NCBI GenBank assembly: GCA_051646925.1
Contig: JBOFDK010000090.1
Location: forward strand, 1-64,000
From: JBOFDK01 sp051646925
GTDB lineage: Bacteria > Bacillota > Clostridia > Lachnospirales > Cellulosilyticaceae
Direction of reading: 5' to 3'
Length of the DNA stretch: 64,000 bases
Shown here: positions 34,166 through 43,772 of the stretch, in pieces
Numbering within the stretch: the first letter of the stretch is position 1
Layout of the letters: each line of letters begins with the position of its first letter
Notes under the pieces: generated by a model
Told to the model about the DNA's origin: nothing
Seen by the model: the letters and a program-made list of their open reading frames with translations, nothing else
Databases searched by the model: none
Program-made: the position numbers and the translations under genes

Positions 34166-35842
34166 ATATTCTGTAGCCATATGTTTAATTTCTTGAGCAC
34201 TTTTAAGAGTACTTTCTGATATTATACCGCCCATTAGACGGCATAATTCCTGGTGCATACTATCACCTTCTAGTTTTTTCAAATGTGTAGTTGTGACATC
34301 ATCTTTTGTCTCTTTAACAATTAAAAAGTTTTGGTCTCCCATAGCTGCAATTTGTGGTAAATGTGTAATACATATAACTTGGCGCCCTCTTGAAATAACG
34401 CCTAGTTTTTCCGCTACTTTTTGCGCTGCTGTACCACTCATACCTGTATCAATTTCATCAAAAATAACAGTATTTATAGTGTCTCCTAGTACCATTATAG
34501 TTTTAATTGCTAGCATAACTCTTGAAATTTCTCCGCCTGAAGCTATTTTTGAAAGTGGATGCATATCTTCACCTAAATTAGTTCTAATCATAAACTCAAC
34601 ATCACAATCACCATTACGACTTAATCCTTTATTTTCTCTAAAGGCTACTTGGAACTTTGCATATGGCATCTGTAAATCACGCAGATGTTCATCTATTTTT
34701 TCCTGAATATCGTCTGCAACATGGCGTCTACTTAAAGTTAATTCGCCTGCTTTTATGGTTAATTGCGCTTTGAGCTTTTCACATTCTTTCTCCAATGCTT
34801 CTTGGCGTTCGCCACTAGTTGTTAATGATTCTAGTTCCTCTTCGCATTTTGTTTTATATGTTAAAATCTCTTCAATACTACTTCCATATTTTTGTTTTAA
34901 CCTATAAATTAAATCTAGCCTTGTCAGTACTTCTTCAAGTCTTTCTGGCGCATAATCTACATCATCTACGAAACTTCTAATTTGGTATGAAACATCTTGA
35001 AGTTCTACTTCTATCGCTGTTAATTGCTCATGTAATTTAGTTAAATTTTCATTGATATGTTGTATTTCTTGAATAGCACTTGTTGCTTTACCTGTTAGTG
35101 CAGTTGCACCTTCTATGCCTATATCACTACTTTCTAAGTAGTCATAAGCTTTTTGACATGATTGTATAATTTTTTCTGCATGTGATAAAATTTCATACTC
35201 TTTTTTTAATTTTTCTTCTTCGCCTGGTTTTAAATAACAACTTTCAATTTCTTCAATTTGAAAAACTAACATATCTTTAAGCTGTAATTTTTTACGATCA
35301 TCTTGTCCTATTTTATCTCTGTCTGCTTTCTTTTTTTGCCATACAGCATACATTTTTTCATATTCTTTTTTAAGAAAATGAAACTTTTCATCTGCAAAAC
35401 TATCTAGCATTTCCAAATGTTTTGATACATCTAGTAGTGATTGCGGTTCATGTTGTCCATGTACATCGATTAATAACGCTGCAAGCTCACGAACTTGTTG
35501 GCGTGTGCATGTAACCCCATTAATCTTATATACTGTTCTTCCTGATTGATATAATGAACGCTCAAGTATAATATTGTTTTCCTCATATGGAAAACCATTT
35601 TCCTCAACGTATATAATTCCAGTATTTGTATAATCTTTAAAAGCAAGCCTAACATAGGCACATTGTTGACCTTTTCTGATAATTTGTTTTGACGTCCTGT
35701 TGCCTATTGCAAATTGAATGGAGTCTATAAGCATAGATTTTCCAGCACCTGTTTCTCCGCTAAAAATATTTAATGTAGGGTGTAGTTCTAACGTAACCTC
35801 ATCAATAAGCCCCATGTTTCGTACATGCAAACAAGTTAGCAT
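34148..35842 (-). CDS. recN: DNA repair protein RecN
   Basis: A 564-aa SMC-like ATPase acting early in double-strand break repair. The N-terminal head has the Walker A motif FSGETGAGKSML (about residues 29-40). A central coiled-coil region spans about 160-370 (long Lys/Glu-rich helices). The C-terminal head has the ABC signature KIASGGEISRVMLAIK and Walker B VIFDEIDTGMSG. It is preceded by argR (15-base gap), the conserved argR-recN-spoIVB-spo0A order. Confidence 0.97.
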   Translation of the reverse strand: MLTCLHVRNMGLIDEVTLELHPTLNIFSGETGAGKSMLIDSIQFAIGNRTSKQIIRKGQQCAYVRLAFKDYTNTGIIYVEENGFPYEENNIILERSLYQSGRTVYKINGVTCTRQQVRELAALLIDVHGQHEPQSLLDVSKHLEMLDSFADEKFHFLKKEYEKMYAVWQKKKADRDKIGQDDRKKLQLKDMLVFQIEEIESCYLKPGEEEKLKKEYEILSHAEKIIQSCQKAYDYLESSDIGIEGATALTGKATSAIQEIQHINENLTKLHEQLTAIEVELQDVSYQIRSFVDDVDYAPERLEEVLTRLDLIYRLKQKYGSSIEEILTYKTKCEEELESLTTSGERQEALEKECEKLKAQLTIKAGELTLSRRHVADDIQEKIDEHLRDLQMPYAKFQVAFRENKGLSRNGDCDVEFMIRTNLGEDMHPLSKIASGGEISRVMLAIKTIMVLGDTINTVIFDEIDTGMSGTAAQKVAEKLGVISRGRQVICITHLPQIAAMGDQNFLIVKETKDDVTTTHLKKLEGDSMHQELCRLMGGIISESTLKSAQEIKHMATEYKARIS

Positions 35843-35856
35843 ATTATCACTCCTTA

Positions 35857-36315
35857 TTAAGAATTCAATACTTCTTGAAATTTTTCGATAACATCACCGA
35901 TTAATTCCAGTTCACGAACTGCGCAAAAAATCGTATCATCTCCTGCAATAGTCCCAACAATTTCTTCATATTTGAATGCATCAATAGCTGATGCAACAGC
36001 ATTACCCATTCCATTTAAAGTATGAATCACAAGCAAATTGTGCGCTACATCTATAGATACAAATCCAGCTTTAAACACACGTATAACCTTGTCTGAAACT
36101 TGATTTTCATAATTAGCTAACGCCACATATTTTTGACCTTTTGTTTTAGTCGCAACTTTTGTAAGTTTAAGTTCCCTTATATCTCTTGAAACTGTTGCTT
36201 GTGTAACTTTATATCCTGAATTTTCTAATGCATCTGCCAAATCTTCTTGTGTTTCAATTTCATTTTTTTGAATTAGACTTAGAATTTTTGATTGTCTCTG
36301 TTCTTTCATTCCCAT
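35857..36315 (-). CDS. argR: Arginine repressor ArgR/AhrC
   Basis: A 152-aa hexameric regulator of arginine synthesis and breakdown. The winged-helix DNA-binding half has RQSKILSLIQKNEIETQEDLADAL and the VTQATVSRDIRELKLTK recognition helix. The C-terminal oligomerisation and arginine-binding half has the motif GTIAGDDTIF. It overlaps nadK by 10 bases. Either ATG 36315 or ATG 36309 could be the start; the second gives the usual MKxxRQ opening. Confidence 0.95.
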   Translation of the reverse strand: MGMKEQRQSKILSLIQKNEIETQEDLADALENSGYKVTQATVSRDIRELKLTKVATKTKGQKYVALANYENQVSDKVIRVFKAGFVSIDVAHNLLVIHTLNGMGNAVASAIDAFKYEEIVGTIAGDDTIFCAVRELELIGDVIEKFQEVLNS

Positions 36316-37178
36316 GTTCTCGGTCGCCTTTCAACAATTTTTTTTCTTAAAATTTCAAAAAAGTGTAAATCTGATAATTTGACTAGTTTCGTTGTATACG
36401 CTGCTTTTTCAATTTCAATTTGATGGGCAGGCGTTACATACACTTTTGTCTGTCCATCGACAGCAAGTTCTAATATATTTCCGTTAAAATTATGTGTTTT
36501 CACTTGTACTTTATCTGTTTCTGCTAATACTACACTTCGTGAATATATTGTATGTGGGCAAATGGGTGTAATTAACATTATTTTTGCCGCGGGACTTACT
36601 ATCGGTCCGCCTGCTGATAAACTGTACCCAGTTGAACCTGTAGGTGTTGAAACTACTATACCATCAGCTGCATAAATATCTAAAAATACGCTATTAACCG
36701 CTAGTTCAAACTCAGTAATTCTAGAAGCATTTCCCCTTGTTATACTTACGTCATTTAGTGCGGAATATCTATGCACTTCTCCTGTTGGTTCTATGATTTT
36801 TACGCTTAACATCATACGTTCTTCGATATGATAATCACCTGTTAAAAGTTTAGATAGGTACTCATCTACAACTCCAATTTCAACATCTGCCAAAAATCCT
36901 AATCTACCTAAATTAATACCTATAATAGGCAAATTATACATAGATGATTTTTGCGCAATACCTAAAATAGTTCCATCTCCGCCAATAGCAATCATCGCTT
37001 CACATACATAATACAATTCTTCTTCTTCCATTGTTTCGCAAGGAACTGTTAATTTTTTTGCAATATGTGTCGCAACAAAACACTGAAATCCATTGGTATT
37101 AAGCCATTGCACAACTTGTTTTGTTACCTTTAAATTTATGTCTTTTAATAAGTTTGGAATAATACCTATTCTTTTCAC
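36306..37178 (-). CDS. nadK: NAD kinase
   Basis: A 290-aa kinase making NADP from NAD. The signature GGDGTIL is in MIAIGGDGTILGIAQK (about residues 65-80), followed by GINLGRLGFLAD. The conserved substrate loop VVSTPTGSTGYSLSAGGPIV lies near residue 180. Translation starts at GTG, with GTAGGTG just before it. It is placed between tlyA and argR, as in many Firmicutes, although B. subtilis lacks nadK at this site. Confidence 0.96.
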   Translation of the reverse strand: MKRIGIIPNLLKDINLKVTKQVVQWLNTNGFQCFVATHIAKKLTVPCETMEEEELYYVCEAMIAIGGDGTILGIAQKSSMYNLPIIGINLGRLGFLADVEIGVVDEYLSKLLTGDYHIEERMMLSVKIIEPTGEVHRYSALNDVSITRGNASRITEFELAVNSVFLDIYAADGIVVSTPTGSTGYSLSAGGPIVSPAAKIMLITPICPHTIYSRSVVLAETDKVQVKTHNFNGNILELAVDGQTKVYVTPAHQIEIEKAAYTTKLVKLSDLHFFEILRKKIVERRPRTWE

Positions 37179-37190
37179 TACTTCACCTAC

Positions 37191-38015
37191 TTATAAAGAT
37201 TCATGTGCTGCACCTACAACATTTTTGACAAGTACTTCTTGGTTTAGCTCTGGCGCTTCTTCATTTTGTTTTTTCAAATGTATTAAATACTCTATATTTC
37301 CCTCTGGTCCTTTGATTGGTGAATAATCAAGTCCTAGCACTGTAAAACCTATACTAACAGCATAATCCCAAACTGCTACAATTACTTGCTTGTGTACTTT
37401 TGGGTCTTTTACAACGCCATGTTTTTCAACTTGCTCACGTCCTGCTTCAAACTGAGGTTTAATTAATGCAACAACTTCACCTTCATTTGCATCTGAAAGT
37501 GTATATACTGGCAACAAAATTTTGCTAATTGAAATAAATGCAACGTCGATTGAAGTAAATGCTATAGGCTCTGGCACTTGCTCAGTCGTTACATATCTCA
37601 TATTTGTTTTTTCCATACAAATTACACGCTCATCTTGTCTTAGTTTCCATGCTAACTGACCATACCCAACATCAATTGCATATACTTTTGTAGCACCATT
37701 TTGAAGCATACAATCTGTAAATCCACCTGTAGATGCACCAACATCCATACAAATTTTTCCTTCTATACTAATCGGAAAAACTTCCATAGCTTTTTCTAAT
37801 TTGTATCCTCCGCGGCTTACATATTTCATTTTTTGTCTTACTTCAATTGTTGCTGTTGTAGGTATTTTTAGTCCTGGTTTATCTTCTTTTTGACCATCTA
37901 CATATACTACACCTGCCATAATATATGCTTTTGCTCGTTCTCTTGATTCTGCAAGTCCTCGTTCTGCAATAAGAATATCGAGGCGTTCTTTTATAATACG
38001 TTCTTTTTCAGCCAT
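37191..38015 (-). CDS. tlyA: TlyA family rRNA (cytidine-2'-O)-methyltransferase
   Basis: A 274-aa protein with an N-terminal S4 RNA-binding domain (about 5-65, RLDILIAERGLAESRERAKAYI) and an FtsJ-type methyltransferase domain with MDVGASTGGFTDCML and AIDVGYGQL. TlyA proteins methylate 16S/23S rRNA; the hemolysin label sometimes used is historical. It begins two bases after the dxs stop and continues the dxs-tlyA-nadK-argR-recN order. Confidence 0.94.
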   Translation of the reverse strand: MAEKERIIKERLDILIAERGLAESRERAKAYIMAGVVYVDGQKEDKPGLKIPTTATIEVRQKMKYVSRGGYKLEKAMEVFPISIEGKICMDVGASTGGFTDCMLQNGATKVYAIDVGYGQLAWKLRQDERVICMEKTNMRYVTTEQVPEPIAFTSIDVAFISISKILLPVYTLSDANEGEVVALIKPQFEAGREQVEKHGVVKDPKVHKQVIVAVWDYAVSIGFTVLGLDYSPIKGPEGNIEYLIHLKKQNEEAPELNQEVLVKNVVGAAHESL

Positions 38016-38017
38016 GT

Positions 38018-39886
38018 TTAAATTTCCTTTATATCTTCTAATATTTGCGTTGCTATTTGTCTACTAGACATGTTTTGTTCTTTTAAAAGCATCTCTACAT
38101 CGCCATGCTCTACTATTCCATCTGCATATGCAAACGGTAAACACGTCGTTTTCATTTCATTCATTTTTAAAATTTCCATAACTTTTGATCCAAAACCACC
38201 TGTTAAAATATGATCTTCTATCGTATATATTTTAGGATAATATTCCGCTATCGAACATATGCCTTCCACATCCATTGGCCAAATACAAGGAACTTCTATA
38301 ACTGCGCACATTATACCTTCATCTAACAATAACTCACGAACTGCAAGTGCCCATTGAACACTTTTACCAGTTGCAAGAATAGCACAATCTGACCCACCTT
38401 CTAGTTCTTCTATAGTTGGATCGTTATAATCACATTTGTAACTAATATCAATTTTTGTAGCACCTCTTGGATATCTGATTGCAACCGGACTATTAAGCGT
38501 TAGTGCATATCTTAATGCATCTTCCACCTCTTCAGGCATCTTAGGCGATAAAATTGTCATATTTGGAATTAAGCTCAAAAACCCAATATCAAATATACCT
38601 TGGTGCGTACTTCCATCTTCTCCAACAAGCCCTGCTCTATCAACACATAATACAACTGGTAAATTTTGCAAAGCAACATCATGAAGAATTTGATCAAATG
38701 CACGTTGTAAAAATGATGAATATATAGCAACTATTGGTTTGAAGCCTTTTATAGCAAGTCCTGCAGCAAAAGTAACTGCATGTTGTTCTGCAATTCCAAC
38801 ATCAAAAAAACGATCCTTATATACTTCGGAAAACTCTTGTAGTCCTGTACCTTCTGCCATAGCTGCCGTAATTGCAACTATATCTTTATCATTTTCAGCT
38901 TCTTTCATAATTGCATTCCCAAATGCATTTGAAAATGTATATTTATTTGGATTTGTAGCGGGAACACCTTCTTTTACATTGAATTTTCCAACTCCATGAT
39001 ATGCACTTGGATTTTCTTCAGCTTTTTTATACCCTTTGCCTTTTTTTGTTTTTATATGAATTAAAATTGGACCTTTAAGTTCTTTTGCATTTTCAAATAT
39101 TTCAATTAATTCTTCAAAATCATGCCCATCAATAGGTCCTAAATACGTAAATCCCATTTCTTCAAATAGCGTATTTGCCATAATGAATGTTTTAATACTT
39201 TCTTTTGTTCTTCTAACTGTATGAACAAGTCCATTTCCTACTAGTGGAATTTTGCCTAAAAATCCTTGTACATCTTCTTTTGCACGTGCATATTCTGTTG
39301 TTGAACGTAAATGATTTAAATATTTACCCATACCTCCAACATTTTCTGAAATACTCATTTCATTATCATTTAAAATAACGATTAAATTATTGTTACCTCT
39401 ACCTGCATTATTTAGCGCTTCATATGCCATTCCGCCGCTTAATGCTCCATCTCCTATTACTGCCATTACATTATGGTCTTCGTTTCTTAAATCACGCGCA
39501 ACTGCTAATCCAAGTGCTGCTGAAATAGATGTTGAGCTATGTCCTGTTTCAAATACATCATGAGGACTCTCTTTACACTTTGGAAATCCGCTCATACCAC
39601 CGTATTGTCTTAGTGATTTAAATTCAGCTCTTCTTCCTGTCAAAAGTTTGTGTACATAAGCTTGATGTCCTACATCAAATACCACCTCATCTTTTGGCGA
39701 ATTAAATACATAATGCATTGCAATTGTAAGTTCAACTACTCCTAAATTCGAAGCTAAATGTCCTCCTGTTTTAGAAATACTATGAATCAAAAATTTACGA
39801 ATATCTTTTGCTAAAAGTGGTAATTCTTCCACTGGTAATTTTTTTAAGTCTTCAATATTTTTGATAGCATCTAATTTTTTTAACAT
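38018..39886 (-). CDS. dxs: 1-deoxy-D-xylulose-5-phosphate synthase
   Basis: A 622-aa thiamine-diphosphate enzyme for the first step of the MEP isoprenoid pathway. The TPP-binding block is AVIGDGALSGGMAYEALNNAG ... VILNDNEMSISENVG (about 145-190). The transketolase-like pyrimidine domain has GIAEQHAVTFAAGLA and DRAGLVGEDGSTHQG. The C-terminal transketolase domain completes it. Its partner ispA is two genes upstream, so isoprenoid genes cluster here. A 36-bp tandem repeat fills its upstream region. Confidence 0.98.
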   Translation of the reverse strand: MLKKLDAIKNIEDLKKLPVEELPLLAKDIRKFLIHSISKTGGHLASNLGVVELTIAMHYVFNSPKDEVVFDVGHQAYVHKLLTGRRAEFKSLRQYGGMSGFPKCKESPHDVFETGHSSTSISAALGLAVARDLRNEDHNVMAVIGDGALSGGMAYEALNNAGRGNNNLIVILNDNEMSISENVGGMGKYLNHLRSTTEYARAKEDVQGFLGKIPLVGNGLVHTVRRTKESIKTFIMANTLFEEMGFTYLGPIDGHDFEELIEIFENAKELKGPILIHIKTKKGKGYKKAEENPSAYHGVGKFNVKEGVPATNPNKYTFSNAFGNAIMKEAENDKDIVAITAAMAEGTGLQEFSEVYKDRFFDVGIAEQHAVTFAAGLAIKGFKPIVAIYSSFLQRAFDQILHDVALQNLPVVLCVDRAGLVGEDGSTHQGIFDIGFLSLIPNMTILSPKMPEEVEDALRYALTLNSPVAIRYPRGATKIDISYKCDYNDPTIEELEGGSDCAILATGKSVQWALAVRELLLDEGIMCAVIEVPCIWPMDVEGICSIAEYYPKIYTIEDHILTGGFGSKVMEILKMNEMKTTCLPFAYADGIVEHGDVEMLLKEQNMSSRQIATQILEDIKEI

Positions 39887-39926
39887 ATCTTATTCTCACC
39901 TTCTGTACATACATTTTATATTATTT

Positions 39927-40106
39927 ATAACCATTATAATGCCATTATCTATTAATTATAATATAACCATTATGATACAATCATCTAATAATTATATTAT
40001 AACTATTATAATGTAATTATCTACTACTCATAATATAACTATTATGATGCAATTATCTACTAATTATAATATAACTATTATGATGCAATTATTTACTAAT
40101 TATAAA
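39927..40106. repeat. Five tandem copies of a 36-bp AT-rich repeat
   Basis: Five consecutive 36-base units start at 39927, 39963, 39999, 40035 and 40071. The consensus is close to ATAACTATTATGATGCAATTATCTACTAATTATAAT, and units 4 and 5 differ least. The array fills the space between the terminator of the PAP2-like gene and the dxs start. It is contiguous with no spacers, so it is not CRISPR. Confidence 0.92.
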
Positions 40107-40135
40107 GAAAGACTATCGCATAAGTGCGACAGTCT
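40103..40135 (-). terminator. Terminator of the nusB-ispA-PAP2 operon
   Basis: On the minus strand AGACTGTCGCA and TGCGATAGTCT pair over 11 bases (one G-T) around CTTA, followed by TTCTTTA. It starts at the stop of the PAP2-like gene and abuts the tandem repeat. Confidence 0.8.
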
Positions 40136-40136
40136 G

Positions 40137-40589
40137 TTAAGCCATTGGTATAAATACAAGAGCGGTTGCAATACCTAAAATTGCACCTGCTGCTACTTGA
40201 ATCGGAGTATGACCTAAAAGTTCTTTAAGACGTCGTTCAAGCGTAACACTCGGATCTTGCATTACATCAATAATTCTATTTAATAAAGCAGCTTGTTTAC
40301 CAGCTTCTAAACGTACATTCGTCGCATCGTACATAACAACAAAACAAAAAACTGCTGCAACTGCAAATAACGGACTATTATATCCATATGATTGGCCAAC
40401 ACCTACTGCAACTGCTGTAGTAAATGAACTATGAGAACTTGGCATTCCCCCTGATGAAATAAATTTATGCAAATCCAACTTACGATCATTAACAAGAGTA
40501 AGTATTACTTTGATAAACTGTGCCAAAAACCAACTCAATAGCGAAACCATAAGAATATTATTTTCTAATATTTGTTGAAATCCATTCAT
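40137..40589 (-). CDS. Divergent PAP2 family membrane protein (YuiD-like)
   Basis: A 150-aa integral membrane protein of the divergent PAP2 family. The motifs SGGMPSSHSSFTTAVAVGVG and the C-terminal LGHTPIQVAAGAILG correspond to the phosphatase motifs (SxH and H). Hydrophobic helices span most of the chain. A role in lipid- or isoprenyl-phosphate metabolism is plausible because ispA ends 10 bases upstream and dxs follows, but the substrate is not known. Confidence 0.88.
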   Translation of the reverse strand: MNGFQQILENNILMVSLLSWFLAQFIKVILTLVNDRKLDLHKFISSGGMPSSHSSFTTAVAVGVGQSYGYNSPLFAVAAVFCFVVMYDATNVRLEAGKQAALLNRIIDVMQDPSVTLERRLKELLGHTPIQVAAGAILGIATALVFIPMA

Positions 40590-40598
40590 TATCTATCC

Positions 40599-41474
40599 CT
40601 AGCACTTACGTTTCACAAGGTGCTTTGCAAGTTCTTGCAAAATGTAAGTGTCCCCTTCTATATAGTCTAAACATCGAATTGCCTTCACTGTTAACTCTTG
40701 GGCAATTTCATAACATTCCTCTATACTGTAATAATGAGTATATGTTTTTTTACAATTTTTAATATCACTCTTTATTGGTTTTCCAAGTTCTTCCCTTGTG
40801 CTTGTTTCATCTAGCACATCATCAATAATTTGAAAAACCTTCCCAATATACTTTCCATATGTTTCTAAAGCGCTAATTTCCTGCGGTGAAGCATGTCCTA
40901 GTATAGCGCCCATTTTTGTTGCTGCGCCAAGAAGTGCGCCTGTTTTATGCATATGGATAAAATCAAGGTCTGATATAGTAATGTTTTCATTATCATTATC
41001 CATATCTAGCACTTGTCCTCCAATCATTCCACGCCATCCACTTGCATTCGCTAAAACGTTTGCTGCGCTAAGACGTGATAAATCTTCGCTTTCTAGTGCA
41101 TCTTGCATCATACATTCATACGCATAGTTTAAAAGTGCATCTCCCGCTAAAATAGCTGTTGCCTCTCCATATACTATATGATTGGTAGGTTTTCCGCGTC
41201 TAAAATCATCGTTATCCATACTAGGTAAATCATCATGTATTAAAGAATACGTATGAATCATCTCTATTGCACCTAAAAACGCGTCAATATTTCCGCTTCC
41301 ACCAACTGCTTCGTATGCAAGTAACATAAGTATTGGTCGAATTCTTTTACCACCTGCATTTACACTATACTCCATAGATTCTAATAAAGTAGCAAACGGT
41401 CCCTGAACAACAGGCATTACTTTTTTCAGGACTGCCTCTATTTTTTCTTGATAATTTTCAAGCGTTTTATGCAT
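40599..41474 (-). CDS. ispA: Farnesyl diphosphate synthase (geranyltranstransferase)
   Basis: A 291-aa polyprenyl synthase. The first aspartate-rich motif is HDDLPSMDNDDFRRGKPT (DDxxxxD form) and the second is IIDDVLD, with the GGKRIRP substrate site at the start. The CLD motif of short-chain enzymes precedes the C-terminus. It overlaps xseB by eight bases. It supplies the FPP used for undecaprenyl phosphate and quinones. Confidence 0.95.
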   Translation of the reverse strand: MHKTLENYQEKIEAVLKKVMPVVQGPFATLLESMEYSVNAGGKRIRPILMLLAYEAVGGSGNIDAFLGAIEMIHTYSLIHDDLPSMDNDDFRRGKPTNHIVYGEATAILAGDALLNYAYECMMQDALESEDLSRLSAANVLANASGWRGMIGGQVLDMDNDNENITISDLDFIHMHKTGALLGAATKMGAILGHASPQEISALETYGKYIGKVFQIIDDVLDETSTREELGKPIKSDIKNCKKTYTHYYSIEECYEIAQELTVKAIRCLDYIEGDTYILQELAKHLVKRKC

Positions 41475-41691
41475 TCTCTAATTCTCCATTAATTTTTTGA
41501 AATCCACCTTGTTCTAAAAGATAAACTTCTTGCTCCGCTTTTTTTAGTGCCTGTTCACAAAACAAAGCAAGTTCAATGCCTTTTTTATAATGTTTAATAC
41601 TATCATCTAACGATAGAGTTCCTTCTTCTAACTCATAAATAAGCGATTCTAACGTAGTTAATGCAGTTTCAAACGTTTGTTTTTTTGCCAT
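41467..41691 (-). CDS. xseB: Exodeoxyribonuclease VII small subunit
   Basis: A 74-aa helical protein with the family pattern FETALTTLESLIYELEEGTLSLDDSIKHYKKG. It is the small subunit that joins XseA to form exonuclease VII, which degrades single-stranded DNA. It begins five bases after the xseA stop and overlaps ispA. Confidence 0.95.
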   Translation of the reverse strand: MAKKQTFETALTTLESLIYELEEGTLSLDDSIKHYKKGIELALFCEQALKKAEQEVYLLEQGGFQKINGELENA

Positions 41692-41696
41692 TGTAT

Positions 41697-42899
41697 TTAT
41701 CCTTTCTCTTCTACTTTGCCAATAATATATCCACTTTGCAGTGTAAGTTTAAAAGTATCGCCTATTTCAACGTCTTTTGATGTTTTAAGTAAATTTTCAT
41801 CATCTCCTATTGTAGCTATTCCATAACCACGACTTAACGTTTTTAGCGGAGATAATGCATCTAATTTAAGCGCTGCGCCTGTTAGCTTTTGCCTATGCGT
41901 CATAAGTACTTTTTTGTACTTATCTTCAATTTGATTAACTTTATTATCAACTAGTATCATCTTGTCTTCAAAATAACGCTGCTTATATTTGTATACTGGC
42001 CGATCAATTAACATCTGAAATTGATTTTTTTGATTTTTCAAAAATTGCATCGTAACGTACTCTAACTGCTTTTTCGCATTAATTATACGTTCCTCTAATA
42101 CTTCTATTGATGGAAATACAATTTCTGCAGCTTGCGATGGCGTAGCTGCGCGTCTATCACTTACAAAATCTGATATTGTAAAATCAACTTCATGACCGAC
42201 TGCTGAAACTATCGGTATATTCATTTGGCTAATAGTTCTAGCTAATGTTTCATCATTAAACGCCCACAAATCTTCAATCGATCCACCGCCGCGCCCTATA
42301 ATAATAACATCTACAATATTATCTTCCTCTATTTTACGTAGCGCCTCTATAAGTTCATTTGGAGCTAGAGGTCCTTGCACATGAGCTGGATAAATATATA
42401 TTGGAATGTTAGGATTACGACGCCTTGCAACTTCAATAATATCTTTAATTGCAGCACCCGTATGTGATGTAACTACTCCAACTGCCTTTGGCAACGTTGG
42501 AATCGGTTGTTTTTTATAGTCATCAAATAACCCTTCGTTATATAATTTCTTCTTTAATTTTTCATATGCTTCATAAAGGGTACCTTTGCCTTGCTGTTCT
42601 ATCTCAGTAACATATGCTTGGTAACTACCTGTTCTTTCATATAGTGATAGTCTACATCTGCAATAGATTTTTTGACCTTCTTCAATTTGAAATTCAAGCT
42701 TTAACGCATCTTTTGAAAACATAACCGCTGAGACACTACTTTTTTCATCTTTTAGAGTGAAATAAATATGGCCTGATTGATGATATTTACAATTTGATAC
42801 TTCTCCTGAAACCCAAACGTCTGATAAAACGTAGTCTTCTTCTAATAGCCTTGCAACGTACCGATTGACATCTGATACACTAACTATCTTTTTCTTCAT
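41697..42899 (-). CDS. xseA: Exodeoxyribonuclease VII large subunit
   Basis: A 400-aa catalytic subunit. An N-terminal OB fold (SVSDVNRYVARLLEED ... VWVSGEVSNCKYH) precedes the nuclease core with VGVVTSHTGAAIKDI, IIGRGGGSIEDLWAFNDE and VSAVGHEVDFTISDFV. A long coiled coil forms the C-terminal third. It overlaps nusB by 20 bases. folD, which sits between nusB and xseA in B. subtilis, is missing here. Confidence 0.97.
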   Translation of the reverse strand: MKKKIVSVSDVNRYVARLLEEDYVLSDVWVSGEVSNCKYHQSGHIYFTLKDEKSSVSAVMFSKDALKLEFQIEEGQKIYCRCRLSLYERTGSYQAYVTEIEQQGKGTLYEAYEKLKKKLYNEGLFDDYKKQPIPTLPKAVGVVTSHTGAAIKDIIEVARRRNPNIPIYIYPAHVQGPLAPNELIEALRKIEEDNIVDVIIIGRGGGSIEDLWAFNDETLARTISQMNIPIVSAVGHEVDFTISDFVSDRRAATPSQAAEIVFPSIEVLEERIINAKKQLEYVTMQFLKNQKNQFQMLIDRPVYKYKQRYFEDKMILVDNKVNQIEDKYKKVLMTHRQKLTGAALKLDALSPLKTLSRGYGIATIGDDENLLKTSKDVEIGDTFKLTLQSGYIIGKVEEKG

Positions 42900-43302
42900 T
42901 AGTGCCCTCTATAGCTTGTGCAATTTTTCCAAGTACACCATTTATAAAATGTGGTGATTTGTCTGTACTATAAATTTTTGCAATTTCAATAGCTTCATTG
43001 ATTGCTACTTTTGAAGGAATATCTTTTCCCCATTTAATTTCATATATAGCCATTTTAAGAAGCATAAGGTCTACCTTTGCAATTCGGCTAATAGACCAGT
43101 TATCACTACTTGATTCAATTATATTATTAATTTCTTCATCTTTATTTATAATACCTAAATATTCTTCTCTAACAAATTCTTTTACTTTACCTGTAACGTC
43201 AGTTAAGTACTGCTCTAACATATCTTCATCATTTCTATCTTCTTGAAATGATTTTTCAAATAGCATTTTCATTATTAATTCTCTGGCTTCACGTCTAGTC
43301 AT
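42880..43302 (-). CDS. nusB: Transcription antitermination factor NusB
   Basis: A 140-aa all-helical RNA-binding factor for rRNA antitermination. The N-terminus MTRREARELIMKMLFE and the C-terminal VAINEAIEIAKIYSTDKSPHFINGVLGKIA are family signatures. An AGGAGG site precedes the ATG. The gene follows the Asp23 gene, as yqhY-nusB in B. subtilis. Confidence 0.96.
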   Translation of the reverse strand: MTRREARELIMKMLFEKSFQEDRNDEDMLEQYLTDVTGKVKEFVREEYLGIINKDEEINNIIESSSDNWSISRIAKVDLMLLKMAIYEIKWGKDIPSKVAINEAIEIAKIYSTDKSPHFINGVLGKIAQAIEGTNEEKDS

Positions 43303-43349
43303 TTTTTCCTCCTAAGGCCATTCTTCGGGTTTTGAAATTTATACAATTA

Positions 43350-43382
43350 ATAGGCTAACCTAACATTATTAGGTTAGCCTAT
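43350..43382 (-). terminator. Hairpin between the Asp23 gene and nusB
   Basis: A perfect 13-bp stem TAGGCTAACCTAA/TTAGGTTAGCCTA with a 5-base loop, just past the Asp23 stop. The following minus-strand bases are only weakly T-rich, so it may attenuate rather than stop transcription into nusB. Confidence 0.6.
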
Positions 43383-43385
43383 GTT

Positions 43386-43772
43386 TTAATACTCTTCAGC
43401 TGTTTTAGTTTTTGGGAATTCAATACCTACAACATGTACATCAACTGTTTTAACTACAAGTCCTGTCATAGTTTCAATAGAATTCTTCACCTTTTTTTGA
43501 ATATTTAAACCTACTTCTTTTAACTTTGTCCCATATTTAAGTTTACACATAAGTTCAACAAAAACTTCATCTTCACTTACTGTAATTTTTACACCTTTGG
43601 CTGCTTTTTTACCGCGCATAGTTTGTACTAGGTCATTTTTACCACCTATAGACTCTATTCCGTCAACTTCAAGTGCTGCAATTTCTGCAATAACCGCAAC
43701 TACATCATCTGCAATTTGAATTTGTCCTTCTTCATTTTCTATTTCAACATTCATGCTTTTAGTTTCTTCCAT
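43386..43772 (-). CDS. Asp23/Gls24 family protein (YqhY-like)
   Basis: A 128-aa Asp23-family protein, with IQIADDVVAVIAEIAALEVDGIESI and KLKYGTKLKEVGLNIQKKVKNSIETMTGL. In B. subtilis the homologue YqhY sits in the same place before nusB and is linked to regulation of acetyl-CoA carboxylase; accBC are absent here, so that link may not hold. The function is otherwise undefined. GGAGGTAAC precedes the ATG. Confidence 0.9.
   Translation of the reverse strand: MEETKSMNVEIENEEGQIQIADDVVAVIAEIAALEVDGIESIGGKNDLVQTMRGKKAAKGVKITVSEDEVFVELMCKLKYGTKLKEVGLNIQKKVKNSIETMTGLVVKTVDVHVVGIEFPKTKTAEEY

Noticed and set aside
39927..40106. CRISPR array, because of regular 36-bp repeats
   Set aside because: The units are directly contiguous without spacers and no cas genes are present.
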